Shown: piece by piece, positions 9,455-17,864 of the stretch
Layout of the letters: the number at the start of each line of letters is the position of its first letter
How positions within the stretch are numbered: the stretch's first letter is position 1
Source: Brachyspira sp949287565
Lineage (GTDB): Bacteria > Spirochaetota > Brachyspiria > Brachyspirales > Brachyspiraceae
Length of the DNA stretch: 64,000 bases
NCBI RefSeq assembly: GCF_036997615.1
Contig: NZ_JAWLQA010000003.1
Strand: one strand, 5' to 3'
Translations under genes and position numbers: made by a program
The notes under the pieces: generated by a model
Told to the model about the DNA's origin: nothing
Seen by the model: only the letters and a program-made list of their open reading frames with translations
Databases searched by the model: none

Positions 9455-9967
9455 CTAAATTTTATTACTATCTTTATTTGATAATCTCATTCTAAAACCT
9501 TGAGATTTATATAAACTCATAAGAGGAGATATAAACTCATAATCTTCTTCAGATAATTCTTTATCCGGATCAGTAGAAAGTTTTTTACATTTCATCAAAT
9601 AATCTAATATAGGATCAAAAAAATTATCCTCTGTAAGCATATATATAAAATCCTCTTTTGTTTTATTTTCTGTTTTTAATAATGATTTTATTTTCATCCT
9701 TTTATCCTCCTCAGTATTATTTGTATTGACATTCTCGACGATATTATTCATTATATAATAAATAACATTATTACTTCCTATGTTTTTAGTGTTTTGTATA
9801 TAATCAAAGAGATTTAATATTTTTGTATCTATTGTACTTCTGTTGCCTTCTTCATACATATCTATATATTTATATAAAGTAGGTCTTGATATTTTAAGAT
9901 ATTCTGCCAGATCAGATATTCTCAAATCTAAATCTCTTATTTTTTCTCTTAATAATTTGTTTTCCAT
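9455..9967 (-). CDS. HTH regulator co-transcribed with the OLD-type ATPase
   Basis: This is a 170-aa protein. An N-terminal helix-turn-helix at about residues 15-40 (ISDLAEYLKISRPTLYKYID) is followed by a helical acidic region without recognisable enzyme motifs. The HTH resembles those of small phage-type or Cro/Fis-like regulators. It is the first gene of a two-gene operon. Its promoter at 10074-10102 carries three copies of a TTTACA/TGTAAA palindrome, one overlapping the -35 box. The simplest reading is that it binds these sites and controls its own operon. The region after residue 60 could sense a ligand or contact the ATPase. The specific family is not recognised. Confidence 0.75.
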   Translation of the reverse strand: MENKLLREKIRDLDLRISDLAEYLKISRPTLYKYIDMYEEGNRSTIDTKILNLFDYIQNTKNIGSNNVIYYIMNNIVENVNTNNTEEDKRMKIKSLLKTENKTKEDFIYMLTEDNFFDPILDYLMKCKKLSTDPDKELSEEDYEFISPLMSLYKSQGFRMRLSNKDSNKI

Positions 9968-10073
9968 TTTTATTTTTCTCTTTTATTAAATTAAAAATTA
10001 ATATTCCATAGACATAATACAATTTTTCTAATAACTAAAATATAGTGTTTTTATAAAATCCATAATAATCTAG

Positions 10074-10102
10074 AATATAAACTATTTACATAAAATGTCA
10101 AT
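10074..10102 (-). promoter_or_regulatory. Sigma-70 promoter of the HTH/OLD operon
   Basis: On the minus strand, consensus TTGACA (10097-10102) is 17 bp from TATATT (10074-10079). The -35 box is formed by the diverged right half (TGTCAA on the plus strand) of the first palindrome. The transcription start would be near 10067, giving a 5' UTR of about 100 nt. Confidence 0.7.
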
Positions 10103-10149
10103 ATTTAATTTACAAATAATGTAAAGTAATAATTTACAAAAAGTGTAAA
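10086..10149. promoter_or_regulatory. Three palindromic operator-like sites at 24-bp spacing
   Basis: TTTACA half-sites begin at 10086, 10110 and 10134, exactly 24 bp apart. Each is followed by an inverted half-site: TGTCAA at 10097, TGTAAA at 10121 and TGTAAA at 10144. The middle copy has perfect 6-bp arms with a 5-bp spacer. The third has a 4-bp spacer. The first overlaps the promoter -35 box. The arrangement suggests cooperative binding by a dimeric regulator, most simply the HTH protein encoded downstream. Confidence 0.7.
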
Positions 10150-10154
10150 TAACA

Positions 10155-10195
10155 AAAAGGTTCGCAAGAAGCATAAAACTAATTGCAAACCTTTT
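10155..10195 (-). terminator. Intrinsic terminator of the activase gene
   Basis: A 13-bp stem (AAAAGGTTCGCAA/TTGCAAACCTTTT, one wobble on the minus strand) lies 30 nt past the stop of the activase gene. It ends 6 nt from the palindromic operators of the next operon. Confidence 0.8.
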
Positions 10196-10225
10196 ATATT
10201 TATTATTTTTTATTAATCAATAAAA

Positions 10226-13200
10226 TTATTTGGCATATTCTCCAATAGACTCTTTAACATAATTGATATTTGCTGCAGTATTCATGCTGTCTTTAGCAGA
10301 ACGAACGAAGAACTCTAAACGGTTTACAGTATTAACTTCGCTTGCCCCTGCATCCATATCCAAATAAAGAAGATTCAAATCAGGATATCTAGTTTTAAGT
10401 CTAGTTTCAATACCTCTAGCTATGATATGATTAGCAATACAACCGAAAGGCTGAAGACAAAGTACATTGTTTACGCCCTCTTCAGCGAAAGTTGCTATTT
10501 CACCAGGTAAAAGCCAAGCCTCTCCGAATTGGTTAGTCATAGCAGTAACTTTAGCAGCATTTTCAGCTATTTGTCTTATATGATGAGCAGGTCTGAAGCC
10601 TTTGAATTTAGACATCATCTGATTTATAGAATCTATTCTCATATCAATAACTTTTTCAGATATTTTAGAACCGTAATATCCTAAGAATGATACATCTCTG
10701 GCATTAGTTTCTTTATTAACCTGTTCGCTTATAACCTTCTGTACAAAGAAGTCAAATACAGGAGGAACTATAACCTCAACGCCTTTAGCCATAAGCCAAT
10801 CGCAAACATCGCCATTAGCAAAGTTATTATATTTTACATAAATCTCACCTACTAATCCAGCTTTAGGAAGCATTAAATTATCATTAGTTTCAATAGCATT
10901 AAACTCTGCTATAGCCTGTTTTAATAATTTATCAGTAGGTTTAAGAGCGAAATCTTTAGGGTGTAATGCTATATATTTATTAGCAAGTGCCAAAGATTCA
11001 CCTTTTTTAACCTCTCTAGCAGCACAATAATAATACATTGTAGATATAGCATCAGCATAAGGCATAGCTATAATACCCTCTTTCATCAAGTCCATTTTTG
11101 AAAGTTCAAATCCTGGCTGATCATTAATAACTGTTAAGCCAACTGTAACAACAGGAACATCAGGATAACCTGCATTTATTAATCCTCTCTTTATAAGAGA
11201 AGCATAATTACTAGCCCTGCATTGTCCGCCTGTTTGAGTTATACCGGCAGCTATATTTTTAGGATCATATTTTCCGCTTTGAACAGCTCTTATAATATCA
11301 CCTATTACTATTGTTGCAGGATAACATATATCTTGGTTAGCATATCTTAAACCTAATTCTACAGATTCAACATCAGGTTCAGGAAGAGGTATTGTGTCAT
11401 ATCCGCTTCTTTCTAATAAAGTTAAAATCATAGGATCATAGAAATGTCCGAATTTAGGTACAAGTATTGCGCGTCTGTCATTTTTCTCATATCTTTTAAT
11501 AATAGTTCTATTAGATTCTTCGCTTGGTGTAAAGTCGCCTTTCATCTTCATACTTTCTATCATAGAACGTATTCTTAATCTTATACTTCCTGGACTTGAT
11601 ATCTCATCTACTTTTACCAAAGTAGGACTCTTACCATAAGCATTAAGTATAGATTTTATTTCATCTGAAGTAGTAGCATCAGGACCGCATCCGAAACTAT
11701 TAATCTGAACTACTTCAAGTTTCATATCTTTTTGTTTGCAAGCCCATAAAGCAGCTTTAAACATTTTATTAGGGTAAGACCACTGAGTTAATACTTGAAC
11801 ATCAGCAAGAGATTCATCTATATCCAAACCATCTTCTGTAAGAACATTGATACCGAATGAAGCAATAGTTTCAGGTATCTTATGATTGATTAATGGGTCA
11901 ATATGATAAGGTCTGCTTACTATAAGTATAGTAGGAGTTTGAGTTTCTTTGGCATGTTCTATTATTTTTTTGCCCTCAGCTCTTAATTCCTCTTTAATTC
12001 TCACCTGCTCTTTTAAAGCCATTTTGAAAGCTCTGTCGAAATCTTTTTTATTTATTCCAAGAACTTTAACGAAATAAGCCTTACAGCCTTTGTACAATAA
12101 ATCTTCATTCAAGAAAGAAATTGTCGGAGCATCAAAAGGAATTCCGTATTTAGTTAATGGACTTATAGAACTGTCTATTACATCAGGATATCCTGTAACA
12201 ACAGGACAGTTATAACTATTAACACTTCCGTCATCTTCAGCTTTCTCTAATACTACAGATGGATAGAATATTCTGTCAACTTTAGACTCTATCAAATCAT
12301 ATATATGTCCATTAGCTATTTTAGCAGGGAAACATATATTATCGCTCATAACAGTACCAGAACCTTTTTCAGCTATAGCCATACTTGATGGTGAAGATAA
12401 TTGTACTCTGTATCCGCATTCAACAAGTATAGTAGCCCAGAATGGGAAGTTTTGATACATATTAAGTACGCGAGGTATACCAATAGTACCTTTTATTTCA
12501 TCTGAATCAGGTGCTAAAGGTCTGTCGAATAATAAAGAAAGTTTTTTCTGAGTGATATCCATTCCATAATTTCTTTCTTTATTTCCTTTATTAGTGAATA
12601 TTCTTTCACATTTATTTCCTGTGTAGAATGATTTATTATCTTTGAATTTTAATCTAGTAACAGTACAAAGGTTTTCGCATCCTTTACAAGTAAGCTGTTT
12701 TCTTTCATAATCATTAGCTTCCTGTAAATTATCCAAACCTATAAATGTTGTATCTTCTTCTTTAGTGTTGTATGTATCTAAAGCAAGCAATGCACATCCA
12801 TAAGCTCCCATAAGTTCAGATATATCAGGACGAATAACTTTTTTATCTAAAAACTTTTCTACAGAACGTAAAACTGCAGCATTTTTGAAAGTACCACCTT
12901 GAACAACTATATGATCTCCCAAAATAGAAGTATCAGTAATTTTTAATACTTTAGTGAAACAGTTTAAAGTAACACTCTTAGCAAGTCCTGCAGAAATATC
13001 AGCAACTGAAGAACCCTCTCTCAAAGACTGTTTTACTTTACTATTCATAAACACTGTACAGCGGCTTCCCAAATCGCAAGGTCTTGCAGATTCGCATGCA
13101 ATATTAGCAAAGTCTGCAACTTTATAACCCATTCCGCGTGCAAATGTTTCTATGAATGAACCGCATCCTGAAGAACAAGCCTCATTAATTTCAATATTTT

Positions 13201-14530
13201 CTATAATACCATCTTTAATAAATATAGCTTTCATATCCTGTCCGCCTATATCAAGTATAAAGCTGACATCTTTATCGAAAGCCTTAGCACCTCTGTAATG
13301 TGCCATAGTTTCAACGATACCCTCATCCATATTGAAAGCGGCTTTTATTAAATCTTCTCCGTAACCTGTAACGGCAGTTCTTGCTATATTAATTTTTATA
13401 TTTTTCTCATCTAATTCTTTTTTAATCTCTGTAAGTCCTTCAGTAACAGCACCAACAGGATTACCATTATTGTTTCTATAATGTCTTAATACTACTTGTC
13501 CGTCTTCATCAATAATAACGATTTTTGTAGTAGTAGAACCGGAGTCTATACCTAAGAATGTATTTTTACCATTAACAGTTGATACATCAGCTGATCTTAC
13601 TTTATCTTTGCTATGCTCTTCTGTCCATTCTTTGTATTCTTCCTGACTTGTAAATAAAGCTTCTCTTGTTTTTGAATTAGTGATTTTTACTTCTGCTGAA
13701 ATATTTTCTACTAATTTATATAATTCAGAAACTTTTATTGTAGTTTGTTCCTCTTTTTCGCCGAATGCTGCACCTATTGCTGCAGTTAATTCTGGGTGAT
13801 CAACTGTATACATATCATCCTCTGAAGCATTAAGAAGAGCCAAGAATGTTTTTCTTAATTCAGGAAGGAATGTTAAAGGTCCGCCTGTAAATAATATCTT
13901 AGGCTTAATCTCGAAACCTTTAGCCAAAGTATTAACTGTTTGAACAGCAACAGCTTGGAATATACTTTTAGCAATATCAGCTTTAGGTATATCACGGCTT
14001 ATAAGAGTTTGAACATCTGTTTTAGCGAATACACCGCATCTGCTTGCCATAGGATATATAGAAGTAGATTTTTCAGCTAATACAGAAAGTTCTGAAGGCT
14101 GAACATTAAGAAGCGTAGCCATTTGATCTATGAATGCTCCTGTACCGCCTGCACAGTTACCATTCATTCTTATATCCGCTTTGAAATTATCATCAAATAC
14201 TATGATTTTAGCATCCTCTCCTCCTATATCTATCAAAGTTCTTCCATAAGGATAAATCTTTCTGATAGCTGTTGAAGAAGCTATAACCTCTTGAATGAAA
14301 CTAATGCCTGTTTTTTCACAGACACCCATTCCTGCTGTACCTGTCATAGCAAGAGAAAGTTTTAAATCTCCATGCATAGCTTGTAAATTATCAAGTATAG
14401 ACAATAATGTATCCTTTACATCAGCATTATGTCTGACATAAGTTTTGAATATCATATTATCATTATCATATACAACCATTTTTGCGGTAGTTGAACCAAT
14501 GTCAATACCTGCTTTGAAAATTTTTTCCAT
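10226..14530 (-). CDS. Double ASKHA acyl-CoA dehydratase activase-related protein
   Basis: This 1434-aa protein belongs to the 2-hydroxyglutaryl-CoA dehydratase activator group (BcrAD/BadFG ATPases plus DUF2229). The first ATPase domain has GIDIGSTTAK (about residues 8-17) and the [4Fe-4S]-ligating GNCAGGTG loop (near 127). The second has GIDSGSTTTK (near 325) and EACSSGCGSF (near 453). A Cys-rich segment (CKGCENLC, near 613-620) precedes the DUF2229 part (GIPRVLNMYQNFPFW, near 680) and an HgdB/double-cubane-like C-terminal half with conserved Cys-Pro segments (CFPAKIANGH, CYPATIVIGD). Such proteins use ATP to send low-potential electrons to a difficult reduction. The substrate of this long fused form is unknown. 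The start follows GGAGAGATATT. It lies 30 nt after the panD-like gene, so the two are probably co-transcribed. Confidence 0.88.
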   Translation of the reverse strand: MEKIFKAGIDIGSTTAKMVVYDNDNMIFKTYVRHNADVKDTLLSILDNLQAMHGDLKLSLAMTGTAGMGVCEKTGISFIQEVIASSTAIRKIYPYGRTLIDIGGEDAKIIVFDDNFKADIRMNGNCAGGTGAFIDQMATLLNVQPSELSVLAEKSTSIYPMASRCGVFAKTDVQTLISRDIPKADIAKSIFQAVAVQTVNTLAKGFEIKPKILFTGGPLTFLPELRKTFLALLNASEDDMYTVDHPELTAAIGAAFGEKEEQTTIKVSELYKLVENISAEVKITNSKTREALFTSQEEYKEWTEEHSKDKVRSADVSTVNGKNTFLGIDSGSTTTKIVIIDEDGQVVLRHYRNNNGNPVGAVTEGLTEIKKELDEKNIKINIARTAVTGYGEDLIKAAFNMDEGIVETMAHYRGAKAFDKDVSFILDIGGQDMKAIFIKDGIIENIEINEACSSGCGSFIETFARGMGYKVADFANIACESARPCDLGSRCTVFMNSKVKQSLREGSSVADISAGLAKSVTLNCFTKVLKITDTSILGDHIVVQGGTFKNAAVLRSVEKFLDKKVIRPDISELMGAYGCALLALDTYNTKEEDTTFIGLDNLQEANDYERKQLTCKGCENLCTVTRLKFKDNKSFYTGNKCERIFTNKGNKERNYGMDITQKKLSLLFDRPLAPDSDEIKGTIGIPRVLNMYQNFPFWATILVECGYRVQLSSPSSMAIAEKGSGTVMSDNICFPAKIANGHIYDLIESKVDRIFYPSVVLEKAEDDGSVNSYNCPVVTGYPDVIDSSISPLTKYGIPFDAPTISFLNEDLLYKGCKAYFVKVLGINKKDFDRAFKMALKEQVRIKEELRAEGKKIIEHAKETQTPTILIVSRPYHIDPLINHKIPETIASFGINVLTEDGLDIDESLADVQVLTQWSYPNKMFKAALWACKQKDMKLEVVQINSFGCGPDATTSDEIKSILNAYGKSPTLVKVDEISSPGSIRLRIRSMIESMKMKGDFTPSEESNRTIIKRYEKNDRRAILVPKFGHFYDPMILTLLERSGYDTIPLPEPDVESVELGLRYANQDICYPATIVIGDIIRAVQSGKYDPKNIAAGITQTGGQCRASNYASLIKRGLINAGYPDVPVVTVGLTVINDQPGFELSKMDLMKEGIIAMPYADAISTMYYYCAAREVKKGESLALANKYIALHPKDFALKPTDKLLKQAIAEFNAIETNDNLMLPKAGLVGEIYVKYNNFANGDVCDWLMAKGVEVIVPPVFDFFVQKVISEQVNKETNARDVSFLGYYGSKISEKVIDMRIDSINQMMSKFKGFRPAHHIRQIAENAAKVTAMTNQFGEAWLLPGEIATFAEEGVNNVLCLQPFGCIANHIIARGIETRLKTRYPDLNLLYLDMDAGASEVNTVNRLEFFVRSAKDSMNTAANINYVKESIGEYAK

Positions 14531-14560
14531 AATATCTCTCCTAAAAGTAAAACTATTTAT

Positions 14561-14911
14561 TTATTCCAGTATCATATTGTACATATTAACAAATATTATT
14601 TTAGTTTTATGATTCTTTATATTTTCCTCCGGTATATGTCCGTAGGAAAGAACTATTATAGTATCATCTTTTTTAGCATAATGAACATTGTCGCCATTGA
14701 TGCCTATAATACCAGTACCCCTTATTCCTTTAACAACTTCAGTTTCAAAGCGAATATCATTACTTAAATTAATAACAGATACCCTATCTCCGTCCATTAT
14801 ATCTGACTTATCAAGTAAAGCTTCATCTATTGTTATTGAATCTCTAAAATTTAAATCCGTCCTTGTAACTGTAAGTCTATTTATTTTGGATTTTATGACA
14901 CTTCTCATCAT
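14561..14911 (-). CDS. panD: Aspartate 1-decarboxylase (PanD) homologue with altered active site
   Basis: This 116-aa protein aligns along its length with PanD, which makes beta-alanine from aspartate for pantothenate and must self-cleave at Gly24-Ser25 to form a pyruvoyl group. Seen here in the E. coli frame are K9, R12, Ser25, R54, T57 and the INGDNVH segment matching VNGAAAH. However, residue 24 is Asp instead of Gly (FRDSITIDE) and the catalytic proton donor Tyr58 is Glu (RFETEVV). Tyr22 is Phe. The protein may be slow or unable to mature, or may have a changed specificity. No panB or panC is nearby. It precedes the activase gene by 30 nt. Two adjacent ATGs (14911 and 14908) are possible starts. 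Confidence 0.8.
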   Translation of the reverse strand: MMRSVIKSKINRLTVTRTDLNFRDSITIDEALLDKSDIMDGDRVSVINLSNDIRFETEVVKGIRGTGIIGINGDNVHYAKKDDTIIVLSYGHIPEENIKNHKTKIIFVNMYNMILE

Positions 14912-15057
14912 ATGCTAAATCCATATAGTCTATTTTTTTACAAATATTTTACTTATTATATTAGAAAATGTCAATATTACAATTTTAAATATTTATTAAT
15001 AATAGTTATTATATACTACAAATATTTTTATTATAATAGTACATATTATACATATGA

Positions 15058-15882
15058 TCAAAAAGGACTTATAAAAGCATTAAATAAATTTCCATTCAAA
15101 TTTCCCTCTACAATTATATCCATTTTGAAAACATTTTTATTTCCTAATCGATAATTAACATAATCATCTTTTTCATGAACTATAATCTCTACAAAATCCA
15201 TCTTGCCCATAAACTGTTTAATAAAAACTTCTTCATCAATAGTATTTCCTCCATTCTTAGAAGAAATATTATTACCCTCTCTTATAATTTTTCTTGCAGA
15301 ATAATCTTTTACTTTTTTATCAAATTCTTCTTTGTTTAAAAATACATCTCTTAAAAATGAAGCAGCTTTATTTTTATCGCTTTCATTAGAATCATCAAAA
15401 GCAGCAAGAATTTTTTTATTATTAACCCATTCAATTTCTTTATCAAAAGAACCTACTATCCTATTATATAAAAAACTTCCAAGAACTTCATCATTATAAT
15501 AAATAGGAATTAAATATTCTTTAAGCATTTTATTTAAATCTTCATCTTTATAATTATTATCTATAATATCTGAAAGCAAAAACTCGGCAAGCTCTTCACC
15601 CTGCTCTTTTTCGTATCTGACTTTTAATTTGACAATAGATTCTCTTTTTATTATCTTCTTATAATAATCTAATTCCTTTTCATAGATTTTCATTCTTACA
15701 ACTATTTTTTTATTCTTTTCTATGTATCCTGTTTCAATATCCTTATATGCAATACACATAATAAGCACATTAATTTTATCATCATCTTCAGTTCTTGCAC
15801 CAAAGAAATCAGGAGAACCTATTATAAAAGCAACATCTTTATATTCTTCTGAAAACTCACTTTCTTTTTGCAAATAAAACAT
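15058..15882 (-). CDS. DUF2262-like hypothetical protein
   Basis: This is a 274-aa cytoplasmic protein without signal peptide or membrane segments. The C-terminal half (about residues 143-274) resembles DUF2262: an aromatic FDKEIEWVNNKK opening, a helical middle ending in KDYSARKII, and a final strand run NVFKMDIIVEGNLNG. The N-terminal half looks like a small beta-barrel (VAFIIGSPDFFGA, then alternating strands). The function of this family is unknown. The gene is monocistronic and divergent from the yedE-like transporter. A consensus promoter lies at 15920-15948. Confidence 0.7.
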   Translation of the reverse strand: MFYLQKESEFSEEYKDVAFIIGSPDFFGARTEDDDKINVLIMCIAYKDIETGYIEKNKKIVVRMKIYEKELDYYKKIIKRESIVKLKVRYEKEQGEELAEFLLSDIIDNNYKDEDLNKMLKEYLIPIYYNDEVLGSFLYNRIVGSFDKEIEWVNNKKILAAFDDSNESDKNKAASFLRDVFLNKEEFDKKVKDYSARKIIREGNNISSKNGGNTIDEEVFIKQFMGKMDFVEIIVHEKDDYVNYRLGNKNVFKMDIIVEGNLNGNLFNAFISPF

Positions 15883-15919
15883 AATTAAAATCCATAATTG
15901 TATTATAAACTAATTATTT

Positions 15920-15948
15920 ATTTTAAAACAAATAACAATTATTGTCAA
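15920..15948 (-). promoter_or_regulatory. Predicted promoter of the DUF2262-like gene
   Basis: On the minus strand, TTGACA (15943-15948) is followed after 17 bp by TAAAAT (15920-15925), about 38 bp upstream of the ATG. Confidence 0.5.
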
Positions 15949-16022
15949 AAAAAAATATACTATATTGATAATAAATATTTTTTATTATAAAATTACGCAA
16001 AAATATATTAAAGGAGTTGAAA

Positions 16023-17108
16023 ATGAAGAAAGACATTTTCACAAGCTCTATAGGAGTTATAATAGCCGGTGCTGTTATAGGTGCTATAGCTGCTTGGCTC
16101 TCTGTAATGGGCAATCCTGCTAATATGGGTATATGTATCGCATGCTTTACCAGAGATTTAGCTGGAGCTGTCGGATTGCATAGAGCGGCTGCTGTACAAT
16201 ATATAAGGCCTGAATTAATAGGGCTTGTTATAGGTGCATCAGTTTCGGCAATACTCTCTAAAGAATTCGTTCCTAAGGGAGGAAGCTCGCCTATTATAAG
16301 ATTCTGTTTAGGCTTCTTTGCTATGATCGGTGCTTTAGTTTTCTTGGGCTGTCCTTGGAGAACTTTGCTTAGAGTAGCAGGAGGAGATATTAACGGAATA
16401 TTCGGTTTAATAGGCATTATTATAGGCGGAGGAATCGGAGTTTTCTTCTGGAAACAAAATTTCTCTTTAGGTCAGCCAAAAGCTTATAAAAATAAGTTAG
16501 TAGGTTTATTGCCTCTAGTTGTATCAATAATACTTTTAATTTTATTATTGAAACAAACAAAATTTTCTGAAGGAGGTCCAATATTCTTTTCTGAATCCGG
16601 TCCGGGAAGTATGAGAGCCCCTATCATTATAGCTTTAATAGCTTCAATAGTTATAGGATTCATAGCACAAAAATCAAGATTCTGTACTGTAGGCGGACTT
16701 AGAGACGGAATATTTATGAAAGATTTCCATATGACTAAAGGTGTTATAGCTTTTATTGCTGCTGCTTTTATAGTAAACATAATAACTAACAGATTTAGTT
16801 TTTCTATGGAAAATCAGCCAATAGCCCATACAAATATTTTATGGAATACTGTATCAATGATTCTTACAGGTTTAGCATTTACTTTAGGTACAGGATGCCC
16901 TGGAAGACAAGTGATACAATCTGCGGAAGGTAATATGGACAGTTTTATATTCGTTATAGGTATGTTAGTTGGTGCTGGATTTGCTCATAACTTTAATTTA
17001 GCAAGTTCAACTTCAGGCCCTACTACTTATGGAATGGGAGCTGTTATTTTAGGTTTGGTATTTTGTATAATAATTGGTTTTACAATGAAAGAAAATACCG
17101 CTAATTGA
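16023..17108 (+). CDS. yedE: YedE/YeeE-family selenium or sulfur transporter
   Basis: This 361-aa protein has about ten membrane segments and the YeeE/YedE repeat fold. Each half carries the family's small-residue and Cys-containing motifs: GICIACFTRDL with FLGCPWRTLLR in the first, and SRFCTVGGLRDG with GTGCPGRQ in the second. Relatives move thiosulfate, and a subgroup adjacent to selenium genes is thought to move a selenium species. The ATG at 16023 is preferred over an upstream TTG because AAGGAG sits at 16011-16016. A TusA-like gene follows after a long hairpin, the same pairing as yedE-yedF, which supports a sulfur/selenium trafficking role. The substrate is not proven by sequence. Confidence 0.88.
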   Translation: MKKDIFTSSIGVIIAGAVIGAIAAWLSVMGNPANMGICIACFTRDLAGAVGLHRAAAVQYIRPELIGLVIGASVSAILSKEFVPKGGSSPIIRFCLGFFAMIGALVFLGCPWRTLLRVAGGDINGIFGLIGIIIGGGIGVFFWKQNFSLGQPKAYKNKLVGLLPLVVSIILLILLLKQTKFSEGGPIFFSESGPGSMRAPIIIALIASIVIGFIAQKSRFCTVGGLRDGIFMKDFHMTKGVIAFIAAAFIVNIITNRFSFSMENQPIAHTNILWNTVSMILTGLAFTLGTGCPGRQVIQSAEGNMDSFIFVIGMLVGAGFAHNFNLASSTSGPTTYGMGAVILGLVFCIIIGFTMKENTAN

Positions 17109-17192
17109 TATATTTCTTGTACAGCCGTGTGCTGCCGTAATATAAAGGGAAATATACCGCAACAAATTTTTGGAAGTAATATAATGAACTTT

Positions 17193-17248
17193 GCCTCTGC
17201 TTTGTATTCTTAAAACTTAATAAAGTTATGATAATACAAGGCAGAGGC
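17193..17248 (+). terminator. Long hairpin between yedE and the TusA-like gene
   Basis: The 16-bp stem GCCTCTGCTTTGTATT pairs with AATACAAGGCAGAGGC (one wobble) around a 24-nt loop that itself contains AACT/AGTT. The GC-rich base is followed by an A-rich tract rather than a clean U-run, so it may be a terminator, an attenuator or an RNA processing or stability element. A nine-codon ORF starting ATG at 17184 runs into the hairpin. Confidence 0.5.
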
Positions 17249-17383
17249 AGAGATCATAAAAAAATTTAGATAAAAAATATAATGCTTATTATAATAATAA
17301 GAATTTTTCTAAATAAAACTTCCACAATTTTCAAAAAAATACTACAAATTACTCATTTTTTAATTAATCAAAAGGAAATTGCT

Positions 17384-17617
17384 ATGCCGGATACTATAAA
17401 AGTAGATACTAGAGGAATGTCATGTTCTCAAGCATCTTTTCAAGCTAAATGTGCTGCTATTAATAATACAGAATTAGATACTATTATAGAAGTTTTGGTA
17501 AGCGGACATTCAAGCTGTGAAAGTGTTATAAGAGGATGTAAAAAATACGGTTATGAAGGAACTTTCAAAAATATAGAAAATGAAGATATACTTGTAACCT
17601 TAACAAAAGTAAAGTGA
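17384..17617 (+). CDS. TusA/YedF-like sulfur carrier protein
   Basis: This is a 77-aa protein with the TusA (SirA-like) fold: a first strand KVDTRGMSC, a helix, then IIEVLVSGHSS and a final strand. The ATG at 17384 is chosen because AAAGGA lies 8 nt upstream; the longer reading frame has no supporting ribosome site. TusA-family proteins carry persulfide, or selenium in the YedF group, on the Cys of a Cys-Pro motif. Here the motif reads C-S-Q-A instead of C-P-x-P, so the Cys remains but the helix-capping Pro is missing. Additional Cys residues (KCAAIN, SSCESV, GCKKYG) are present. It most likely works with the adjacent YedE-type transporter. Confidence 0.8.
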   Translation: MPDTIKVDTRGMSCSQASFQAKCAAINNTELDTIIEVLVSGHSSCESVIRGCKKYGYEGTFKNIENEDILVTLTKVK

Positions 17618-17638
17618 TATTTTAATTATCAATTATAT

Positions 17639-17757
17639 ACACCTAAACAAATATATTTTATAAATTTTATTGTTTGTGGTGGCTTTGCCCACCGTGAAGC
17701 GTACCTGTAATGGTATAGGCGAATAGTTGCCAAACTTGAAAATTTTCAGTATATAAA
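17639..17757 (+). repeat. Dispersed intergenic repeat, copy A (short)
   Basis: This copy begins CCTAAACAAATATATTTT, contains GGCTTTGCCCACCG and GAAGCGTACCTG, and ends AAACTTGAAAATTTTCAG-TATATA. The same blocks recur in copies at about 23.8, 35.0 and 63.5 kb. The right end also reads as a promoter-like TTGCCA-17-TATATA pointing to the plus strand. Confidence 0.6.
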
Positions 17758-17816
17758 TTTTATAAAACATTATTATTCTATTTACTGTCATTATTATAAT
17801 AAAAAATAAGTTAAAT

Positions 17817-17846
17817 AAAAAAGGAGGCATTAAAGCCCCCTTTATA
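17817..17846 (-). terminator. Intrinsic terminator of gatA
   Basis: An AAAAAAGGAGGC/GCCCCCTTTAT stem with a 6-nt loop lies 20 nt past the gatA stop. On the minus strand it is followed by a U-run. Confidence 0.8.
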
Positions 17847-17864
17847 TTCAAAATGAAAATTCAA

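Noticed and set aside
7438..9967. Calling the HTH/OLD pair Gabija or PARIS
   Set aside because: There is no UvrD-like helicase next to it, as Gabija requires, and the ATPase and TOPRIM parts with an HTH partner do not clearly match PARIS.
17633..17851. Minus-strand 72-codon frame between the TusA-like gene and gatA
   Set aside because: It spans repeat copy A and the gatA terminator, has no supporting ribosome site and no recognisable protein features.
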